A DNA stretch of 64,000 nucleotides from Cenarchaeum symbiont of Oopsacas minuta. GTDB taxonomy: Archaea; Thermoproteota; Nitrososphaeria; Nitrososphaerales; Nitrosopumilaceae. The stretch covers positions 521,429 to 585,428 of the forward strand of contig JAJIZT010000001.1 of the NCBI GenBank assembly GCA_029948415.1, written 5' to 3'. The notes under the pieces are model-generated. The model did no database searches, had not been told where the DNA came from, and saw only the letters and a list, made by a program, of their open reading frames with translations. Positions 57,565 through 64,000 of this stretch are shown piece after piece; positions within the stretch are counted from its first letter, which is position 1; every line of letters begins with the position of its first letter. The position numbers were made by a program, and so were the translations under genes.

Positions 57565-58833
57565 GCCTATCTGGATCACGAGGATACAACACAGCCTCAC
57601 GAACATTATCAGATCCAGTCAAGACTGACACAAATCTGTCAAGTCCAAGACCCCATCCAGAGTGTGGTGGCATACCCCACTCAAAGGTCTCTAGATGATC
57701 TGAAAAATCTTTTGGATCTAAACCTTGTTCTTTGAGACGTTCTCTGAGAACTGCTGGATCGTGTAGACGTGTTCCTCCAGATGATAACTCTAAATACCCA
57801 AACTGCAGATCAAATGAGCGCGAGATATGTCCATCATCATCTTTCTCGCGTATGTAAAATGGTTTTAGCTTTAGCGGCCAGTCTGTTAAAAAATAAAACC
57901 CAGGGTGGATTTTGCCAGCTGTGCGTAGATGTGCATCTTGCAGATCATCTCCAAACTCCAACTCTTCACCCTTTTGCGTAACTCTTCTAACAGCTGTGTA
58001 TACGTCACTCTTTCAAATGGTATCTTTGGAGGTTCTATCTGCCTTCCTAACGCTTTTTGTTCTGCATTACAGTTTTCGGCAACATATGAATATACATTAG
58101 AGATGATCTTTTCTAGTACGTCCATAACGTCTGTATAGTCCATAAACGCTGCTTCAATATCTACTGATGAAAATTCTGTCAAATGTCTTCCAGTATGTGA
58201 GTTTTCTGCACGATAAAAATTTGCAATCTCATATACGCGTTCTAGCCCAAGTACCATCTGTTCTTTGTATAACTGTGGACTTTGGGCAAGGTATGCTGTC
58301 TGCCCAAAATATTCCAACGAAAAGAGGTTTGCACCACCCTCGCTTGCACTTGCTATTATTTTTGGTGTTGTAATCTCGATAAAATCTTCTCTCTCCATTG
58401 TATTCCGTATAGAATGTAACATATGATGTCTTATTTTGAATATAGCTGCAGTCTTTTGATTGCGCATATCGAGCGCTCTTGCATTAAGTCTGTTGTCCAT
58501 GCTGCTCTCTAGTCTTCCAAGTGGATCAACTGGTAACTTGCGTGATGCAATGGCCAAAATGGTTATCTTTTCTGCAAGTATCTCAAAGTCATAATCACGC
58601 GCCTTTGTCTCTTGTACAGTTCCAGATACTGTAACTGTACTCTGTTTAGTAATCTCTTCAGGATACACCTGTCCGCGTACAACAATCTGTATTATGCCAG
58701 TGCGATCTCGCAAAGTAAGAAATGACACTTTTGCCATCTTGCGTATATCTTCTATCCAGCCCCCCAACTCGACTGTCGAACCTATACTGTCTACTTTAAT
58801 ACTAGATATACTCAAAGATCTACCAAATCCCAT
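57554..58833 (-). pseudogene. aspS: Aspartyl-tRNA synthetase, frameshifted near 57970
   Basis: The N-terminal frame (from 58833) has the OB-fold anticodon-binding domain (VELGGWIEDIRKMAKVSFLTLRDR), class II motif 2 (VYEIANFYRAENSHTGRHLTEFSSVD), then drifts into KRVKSWSLEM and stops. The C-terminal frame (to 57554) resumes with EFGDDLQDAHLRTAGKIHPG and ends with motif 3 (GWGLGLDRFVSVLTG). Adding one base to the AAAA run near 57975 gives KKGEELEFGDDL and joins them into ~426 residues. The archaeal type often also charges tRNA-Asn. An essential gene, so error is likely. Confidence 0.88.
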
Positions 58834-58915
58834 TATTGTGGAAGCATTTGATTCGTTTTATTGAGTATTTGCATTTTAGACAAAACAAAAATTGATCTTG
58901 TATGAGCATGGCAGT

Positions 58916-59854
58916 ATGGGGCTTGAAATAAAAGGACTTTCTGTTGAATATACGAATGGAGATAAAAAGGTTCACGCACTAGAGAATATTACCTTTGAAA
59001 TCAAAGATGGTGAATCCGTTGGTATCGCCGGAGAGAGCGCATGTGGCAAAAGTACTCTTGGATTAACAATAATCCGCTCCCTAAACGGAGGTAATGCTAC
59101 CGCTGGATACGTATACGTCGACGGTGAGCAGATCCTTTTCATGCCAGAACGCGAGTTTGACTCAAAGTACAGATGGAAGAAAATCTCTATGGTGTTTCAA
59201 GCAGCTGCTAGCTCACTTGATCCTGTATTCTCGGTGGCCGCCCAGTTTGAACAGATACTTGATATACATGGTTTTAAGGGAAATAAGAAAAAACTTGTTG
59301 CACGATCTCTAGAGTCGGTCGGACTTGAATCTGATATACTAGAAAAATTTCCACACGAGCTAAGCGGTGGAATGAAACAGAGAGTAGTAATCGCAATGGC
59401 GGCAATTTTGAAACCTAGTATAATAATTGTAGATGAGCCCACCACTGCACTTGATGTTATATTACAAGCACAGATTGTAAATCTATTCAAAGATCTTAAA
59501 AAACAAAATATCTCCATACTTTTCATCACACATGATTTGGCAATTCTATCAGAGATTGCTGACAAGATTGGAATAATGTATGCTGGACAGATGGTTGAAT
59601 TTGGAAATCTACAAGACATATATGAAAATCCTCTACACCCATACACTGTTGGATTATTAAAATCAGTACCAACACTTGGAGGAGAAAAACCAAAATTCAT
59701 ATCTGGCACTCCTCCGAATCTCTCAAATCCGCCTATAGGATGTAGATTTGCTAACAGATGCGAATACGTGATGGAAAAATGTTCAAAAGATCCACTAGAA
59801 TTTCATACCAAATCTGGATTTGTAAAATGTTGGTTATATGATCCCAAAAAATGA
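58916..59854 (+). CDS. Oligopeptide/nickel-type ABC transporter ATP-binding protein
   Basis: From ATG 58916 the protein has 312 residues, of OppD/DppD type. Walker A reads GESACGKST (usually GESGCGKST), signature LSGGMKQR, Walker B IIIVDEPTTALD, and the C-terminal oligopeptide/dipeptide transporter domain with GCRFANRCEYVMEKC, whose Cys set may bind a cluster or zinc. It powers uptake of peptides, nickel or similar solutes. No permease or partner ATPase lies beside it in this window. Confidence 0.88.
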   Translation: MGLEIKGLSVEYTNGDKKVHALENITFEIKDGESVGIAGESACGKSTLGLTIIRSLNGGNATAGYVYVDGEQILFMPEREFDSKYRWKKISMVFQAAASSLDPVFSVAAQFEQILDIHGFKGNKKKLVARSLESVGLESDILEKFPHELSGGMKQRVVIAMAAILKPSIIIVDEPTTALDVILQAQIVNLFKDLKKQNISILFITHDLAILSEIADKIGIMYAGQMVEFGNLQDIYENPLHPYTVGLLKSVPTLGGEKPKFISGTPPNLSNPPIGCRFANRCEYVMEKCSKDPLEFHTKSGFVKCWLYDPKK

Positions 59855-60262
59855 CTATGAATGTTTTCTGACTAGACGTGTACACGTGTCTATGATTCTA
59901 AGAACTTCTGTGCGAACAACTTTTCTATCGATAGAAACCCAGATGGTAGTTTTTTTAATTGTAAATGCAATAGTCTGTACTTTTTTACGTTCTTCCCATA
60001 CAAATTCAACATCACCTAGATTTTTGTCAAAAAACGATTCCATGTCGTTCTTTAGAGCTACTTGAGAGAAATGATATTTTGTACTATTTGCATCGAGCAT
60101 GGGTTTTAGATCGTCTCTTCTTTTGTATGCTAAAAGCTCTCCTTTTGAGCCAATGGCCCCAGCAAATCTGACATGGCGACTCGAACTAGCAATAATGGAT
60201 AATATCTCGTTATACTTTTTTTGCGTCATCGAATGTATGTACATATGAGTGGTTTTTAACAA
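59855..60262 (-). CDS. Thaumarchaeal small paralogue family protein (DUF6659-like)
   Basis: A 135-residue member of the same family as 27449, 45764 and 46419: HVRFAGAIGSKGELLAYK, a middle containing DDLKPMLDANSTKYHFSQVALKNDM, FFDKNLGDVEFVWEERKKVQTI, and a closing helix with a Cys. Its stop abuts the stop of the ABC ATPase gene. Function unknown. Confidence 0.7.
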   Translation of the reverse strand: MLKTTHMYIHSMTQKKYNEILSIIASSSRHVRFAGAIGSKGELLAYKRRDDLKPMLDANSTKYHFSQVALKNDMESFFDKNLGDVEFVWEERKKVQTIAFTIKKTTIWVSIDRKVVRTEVLRIIDTCTRLVRKHS

Positions 60263-60336
60263 TTTCTAGCATCATAGCATATTAATATGCATGATCGCAA
60301 TTTTTATAATTAAATACTTCGTGAATATGTGCCTTT

Positions 60337-60975
60337 ATGTTGGACGTTACCGAACTATTGCCTTTCTCACCTCAAGTCGGGTATGTGGGTCTTGCATTGG
60401 TAAGCTTTTTTCTCTCTCTTATTCCATTTGTCCCGTTGCCGTCTTTTGCCTTTCTTGCCACAATGTCTGCTGGAGATGCATACAACTTGCATGCACTAGC
60501 TATAATCTCTGCAGTATTTGCCGCCTCTGCAAAATTAGTAATTTTTTACATTGGGTATAATGGCAGACGTATAATGCACAAGTCGACCATCAAGAGAATG
60601 CGTCCCATAGAACGAATAGTAAAAAAATATGGTGCAGTTGCAGCTTTTATCGCCGCTGCAACACCTATACCTGATGATCTTGTATACATTCCTCTAGGCA
60701 TTGCACGCTATAACCCATTGCGATTTTTCATCTATACACTTGCAGGCAAGTTTGTAATATCATATGTGACAATAATTCTTTCACACTTTTTGGGCCCATC
60801 TGTTATAGGAAGTCTTTCACAACGCATTGACAATCCATCTGATGCGTACATTGCAGTGGGTTTACTAGTTGTCATATTGTTTGTCATTGTAATTCTTATG
60901 CTCTTTCTTGATTGGACAAAGTTCATCAAACGGTTTGCACCGTGGGCTTTAGAAGAGGACGAAGAACGCAAGTAA
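60337..60975 (+). CDS. DedA/VTT-family membrane protein
   Basis: A 212-residue protein with about five membrane helices. The VTT-type core includes a re-entrant-like LIPFVPLPSFAFLATMSAGDA, then KKYGAVAAFIAAATPIPDDLVYIPLGIARY and the AGKFVISYVT segment. DedA-family proteins act in lipid scrambling or undecaprenyl/polyprenyl-phosphate recycling. A TATA-like TTTTTATAATT lies ~30 bases before ATG 60337. Its last 50 bases overlap the convergent glycosylase gene. Confidence 0.8.
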   Translation: MLDVTELLPFSPQVGYVGLALVSFFLSLIPFVPLPSFAFLATMSAGDAYNLHALAIISAVFAASAKLVIFYIGYNGRRIMHKSTIKRMRPIERIVKKYGAVAAFIAAATPIPDDLVYIPLGIARYNPLRFFIYTLAGKFVISYVTIILSHFLGPSVIGSLSQRIDNPSDAYIAVGLLVVILFVIVILMLFLDWTKFIKRFAPWALEEDEERK

Positions 60976-62101
60976 AATTCCACATTTTTTCAGCTCCTCT
61001 GTTTACACCGATGCGTGCAGAAGATTTTATACTATAAACTATATCTTTGCCATCTGTAACGTACATCAAATCAGATTTTGTAAGATCTGTTTTACACTGA
61101 GATTTTGTAATGTGCATAGCCTGTGCAAGCTTTGCTGGTCCATCAGATATGCCATAATTTGCGGAATTTTTTTTATGATTTTTTTTGATACGTGCAACAT
61201 CTCTGTTATGTATCATACGATCTCTGCCATCTAGAGGTTCGATGGCACGTATGAGTACTGCACCTGCCTTTGCGGTGTTGGATCTGGCCACTATGTTAAA
61301 ACAATAATGCATACCATACGTAAAATACACGTACGCTCTACCACATTCTTCAAACATGGCAGAGTTTCGTTCCGTCTTGCCTCCGTATGCATGACTTGCT
61401 TTATCATCTGTATGCTTGTATGCTTCTGTCTCGGTTATTATTCCAGATAAAACAGTGCCTCCGATACGTCTGACAAGTTTTTTTCCAAGTAGCTGCCTGG
61501 CCACGGTAACTGTATCTCTACAGTAAAATGATCTTGGAAGTGGCGTAAAATCTACTGCTCTTGCTACTTTTGCAATATCGTTCTTAAAGATTGGCCAAAG
61601 TTTACGATTGTATATTGTGGCTGCTGGATGAATCGTAGCATAATATTTTACACCATTACGAATCTCAACTAGACCACGGTTTTCGGTAATTCCATTTTTT
61701 CCAAGTACGGACTGTAGTGCAGTATTGCCCATGACGCATACTATCTTTGGTTTTAAAACTGTGATCTCATCTGACAAATATTGTGAACATGCTATACGTT
61801 CTTTGTCTGTGGGAACTCTATTTTTTGGCGGTCTGCATTTTACCACGTTTGTAACATATACAGAATCTCTGTCAAGTCCGGCAGATTTTAGTGCCTCGTC
61901 AAGTTTTTTTCCAGCATATCCTGCAAACGGTCTACCGTACAAATCTTCACTTCTTCCTGGTGCCTCTCCTACAAACATTATACTAGAGTGCATATCCCCA
62001 TTTCCTGGAACTGCTAGCTTTCGTGTTTTACACAAAGCACATTTGGTACAAGATGAGACTTTTTCTGCAATCGTTTCAAGTGAACCATACTTTTCTCTCA
62101 T
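60926..62101 (-). CDS. Fused family-4 uracil-DNA glycosylase and alkyladenine-DNA glycosylase
   Basis: A 391-residue bifunctional repair protein. Residues 1-~188 are a family-4 UDG: Cys18-x2-Cys21 plus the Cys in VVKCRPP and ERIACSQYL bind a 4Fe-4S cluster, motif A is GEAPGRSEDLYGRPF, and motif B is IHPAA. Residues ~190-391 are an AAG/MPG-type glycosylase (RQLLGKKLVRRIGG, GIITETEAY, AYVYFTYGMHYCFNIV, ISDGPAKLAQAM). The halves remove uracil and alkylated or deaminated purines respectively. They are usually separate proteins. Both active-site regions look intact. Confidence 0.92.
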   Translation of the reverse strand: MREKYGSLETIAEKVSSCTKCALCKTRKLAVPGNGDMHSSIMFVGEAPGRSEDLYGRPFAGYAGKKLDEALKSAGLDRDSVYVTNVVKCRPPKNRVPTDKERIACSQYLSDEITVLKPKIVCVMGNTALQSVLGKNGITENRGLVEIRNGVKYYATIHPAATIYNRKLWPIFKNDIAKVARAVDFTPLPRSFYCRDTVTVARQLLGKKLVRRIGGTVLSGIITETEAYKHTDDKASHAYGGKTERNSAMFEECGRAYVYFTYGMHYCFNIVARSNTAKAGAVLIRAIEPLDGRDRMIHNRDVARIKKNHKKNSANYGISDGPAKLAQAMHITKSQCKTDLTKSDLMYVTDGKDIVYSIKSSARIGVNRGAEKMWNFTCVLRPLLKPTVQTV

Positions 62102-62180
62102 GGATTATTATTTCATAAAGCGTCAAATATGTTTTAGTCGTTTTTTGTACTGTATATGGTATATTGTGGATGCATGGCCA

Positions 62181-62315
62181 TCACCCTGAAAGAGCTGGCA
62201 TTGTAAAAAAGAATTCATCTTCAAACCCATAATCTGTACTTCCTATGCGTCTTAGATATGTAAAGTATTTGTTAGCATCCGAGTAGAAATTTTCATCATC
62301 TTGAATCAATTCCAT
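62181..62315 (-). CDS. Small acidic hypothetical protein, 44 aa
   Basis: A 44-residue frame from ATG 62315. It is acidic and aromatic (ENFYSDANKYFTYLRRIGS, then FEDEFFFTMPALSG), with no metal motif. Composition looks protein-like and it fills an otherwise empty gap upstream of the glycosylase gene. Not recognised. Confidence 0.4.
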   Translation of the reverse strand: MELIQDDENFYSDANKYFTYLRRIGSTDYGFEDEFFFTMPALSG

Positions 62316-62442
62316 TGACAGATATTACAAAGATTTAGGTTTTTTCATACGTGGTAAGAGATTCTAGTCAAAGCAGGTTAATTTTTTCAACCAACAGGCA
62401 TGATGCGCTAAAATCATAAAGGTCGATATTTTATGTACGCAT

Positions 62443-64000
62443 ATGACAGATGCTGTATTTGATACAAGTGCCGTGATAAACGGACAAATGTTAAAACTTG
62501 CAGAATCTGGTTCACTAAAAGACTCTAGAGTGATAATCCTAACGGCAGTAATGGATGAGCTCATATCTCAAGCATCTAGTAAAAAAGAATCAGGATCTAA
62601 AGGACTAGAACAGATAGATAAACTACGTGAGGGTACAAATAGATTCTGTCTCAAAGTAGTCTTTGAGGGACGACATCCTAACACAGAGGAGATAGGCCTT
62701 GCTGGACGAGGTAGAATAGATACATTGATTCGAGATGGTGCAAAAGAACACAATGCCATACTGTATACATCTGATCGAATACAACATATGGCTGCAAAAG
62801 CACAAGGTGTTTTGAGCGAACTACTTTTAGAGAAACAATCGGGAGAGATGGAATTTTTAAAATATTTTGACAAACAAACAATGAGTATTCACCTAAAGGA
62901 AGGAATGGCACCACTTGCAAAAATGGGTAAACCTGGAGAATTTGAGCTTGTGCATATAGGTAAAGTAAATCTAACAAAAAAAGATATAATGAATATCATC
63001 TCTCAAATACTCTCTAGTCCTCAGATTGCCGAATCTGGAACAGAGATCTCAAAACGTGGAGCTATTGTAGTACAGTATATGGACTATCGTGTGGCCTTTA
63101 CGCGGCCACCTCTATCTGAAAAATGTGAGCTGACCATAGTCCATCCAACCGTAACCATGACACTTGAAGAGTATAATCTTTCAGAAAAACTCATGGAAAG
63201 GTTAGCTGACTCGGCAGAAGGTGTTGTGGTTGCAGGCTCTCCAGGTTCTGGAAAAAGTACATTTGCTTCAGCACTAGCAAACTTTTACCATTCAAAAAAT
63301 CGTATAGTAAAGACATTCGAATCTCCACGTGATCTAAAGGTAAAAGATGGAGTTACACAATATGCAAAACTTGATGGCAGCTTTGAGAATACTGCTGACA
63401 TACTATTGCTAGTTAGACCTGATTATACCATCTTTGATGAGGTTCGACGATATGAGGATTTTAAAGTCTTCTCCGATCTGCGTCTTGCAGGCGTTGGAAT
63501 GGTGGGTGTGGTGCATGCAAACACACCAATTGACTCTATTCAGCGTTTTGTAGGAAAGATAGAACTAGGAATAATACCTCATGTGATTGACACAGTAGTA
63601 TTTGTCAAAGATGGGAAAATTCAAAACGTCTATTCACTTACCATGAGCGTAAAAGTACCATCTGGAATGACAGAACAGGATTTGGCTCGCCCTGTAGTGC
63701 AGATATCTGACTTTGAGACTGGAACTCCACGTTATGAGATTTACACGTTTGGCGAGGAAAATGTCGTCATGCCTGTATCTGAAACCGCTGAGACGGGTAC
63801 TGCAGTGGACCGACTTGCAGAGAAAGCTGTTCTTGATGCGATTTTGCGATATGATCCAAGCGCACGCGTTTCAATCGTATCCCCTGGTAGGGCCAGGGTT
63901 AACGTATCATCACAGCACATGGCGCGTATCATAGGCCGTTCTGGCTCTAATGTCATGCACTTGGAACGCACACTTGGAATAAAACTGGATATACAAAAAC
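62443..64000 (+). CDS. PIN-domain, PilT-like ATPase and KH-domain protein (partial)
   Basis: The frame is open from ATG 62443 to the end of the window (519 codons visible). Residues ~1-140 form a PIN domain (AVFDTSAVINGQML with the first Asp, LTAVMDELISQ, ILYTSDRIQ). Then a PilT/VirB11-like ATPase follows, with Walker A GSPGSGKST near residue 267 and YTIFDEVRRYE as Walker B. Near the right edge a KH domain begins (VNVSSQHMARIIGRSGSNV). This domain order is a known archaeal family thought to process RNA; activity is inferred. It continues beyond the window. Confidence 0.9.
   Translation, partial: MTDAVFDTSAVINGQMLKLAESGSLKDSRVIILTAVMDELISQASSKKESGSKGLEQIDKLREGTNRFCLKVVFEGRHPNTEEIGLAGRGRIDTLIRDGAKEHNAILYTSDRIQHMAAKAQGVLSELLLEKQSGEMEFLKYFDKQTMSIHLKEGMAPLAKMGKPGEFELVHIGKVNLTKKDIMNIISQILSSPQIAESGTEISKRGAIVVQYMDYRVAFTRPPLSEKCELTIVHPTVTMTLEEYNLSEKLMERLADSAEGVVVAGSPGSGKSTFASALANFYHSKNRIVKTFESPRDLKVKDGVTQYAKLDGSFENTADILLLVRPDYTIFDEVRRYEDFKVFSDLRLAGVGMVGVVHANTPIDSIQRFVGKIELGIIPHVIDTVVFVKDGKIQNVYSLTMSVKVPSGMTEQDLARPVVQISDFETGTPRYEIYTFGEENVVMPVSETAETGTAVDRLAEKAVLDAILRYDPSARVSIVSPGRARVNVSSQHMARIIGRSGSNVMHLERTLGIKLDIQK

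Overview
The window is from an AT-rich archaeon of the Nitrososphaerota (Thaumarchaeota), most likely an ammonia-oxidising Nitrosopumilales-type organism (group I.1a). The evidence is a 16S gene of that type, an rRNA operon with no tRNA in the spacer and no 5S next to it, archaeal EF-2, Alba, Y-family polymerase Dpo4, PurP and NreA, a DnaJ-ferredoxin fusion typical of this phylum, a thaumarchaeosortase-like protein, futalosine-route menaquinone genes, and a 3-hydroxyacyl-CoA dehydrogenase of the kind used in the 3-hydroxypropionate/4-hydroxybutyrate cycle. Genus cannot be read safely. Many genes look leaderless, with a TATA box about 25-35 bases before the start codon; I used this to choose starts.

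Layout. 1-6.4 kb: end of an ADP-forming acyl-CoA synthetase, a 3-hydroxyacid dehydrogenase, a C2H2 zinc-finger protein, a cobalamin-binding-like protein divergent from nreA, a Snf2 helicase and a tiny Cys/His protein. 6.5-14.2 kb is the most unusual part: two secreted proteins, one with a Met-Met-Met-Asp-Glu tandem tract broken by a 5-base deletion; a thaumarchaeosortase; Dpo4; an 81-bp MITE with a perfect 8-bp target duplication; and an Alba domain behind thirteen Cys-Gly-Cys/His repeats. 14.2-30.8 kb: transporters, HD/GNAT, PPOX, J-domain and TPR proteins, a broken IS110 element lying within MITE-type ends, mqnE and mqnD, a SIS protein, EF-2, and a CBS-TrkH fusion. 30.9-32.3 kb: a decayed IS66-type element with its 8-bp duplication, inserted exactly at the start codon of a DUF151 nuclease gene. 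32.7-40.7 kb: purP, a LOG-like protein, 3-hydroxyacyl-CoA dehydrogenase, small zinc-finger and HIT genes, DnaJ-ferredoxin, cupin, TPR and a HemL-like aminotransferase. 40.7-45.6 kb: the 16S-23S operon with both processing stems. 45.7-52.7 kb: members of one small thaumarchaeal paralogue family, a Lrp/AsnC ligand-binding domain protein, a thioredoxin-reductase-like flavoprotein lacking normal NADPH motifs, and two duplicated ABC-type binding-protein genes around a UspA gene. 52.8-58.8 kb: branched-chain amino-acid genes (ilvB-ilvN-leuA-leuB) convergent with aspS. 58.9-64 kb: an OppD-like ATPase, a DedA-family protein, a uracil-DNA glycosylase/alkyladenine glycosylase fusion and a PIN-ATPase-KH protein running off the end.

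Together the genes cover translation, branched-chain amino-acid and quinone biosynthesis, K+ transport, base-excision and translesion DNA repair, and cell-surface functions. Single-base frameshifts in leuA, leuB and aspS, plus one in a binding-protein gene, cluster between 51.9 and 58.0 kb. Because aspS should be essential, sequence error is a serious possibility there. Several real genes under 60 codons (6268-6417, 14929-15072, 20224-20388, 33877-34005, 62181-62315) are easily missed and are listed.
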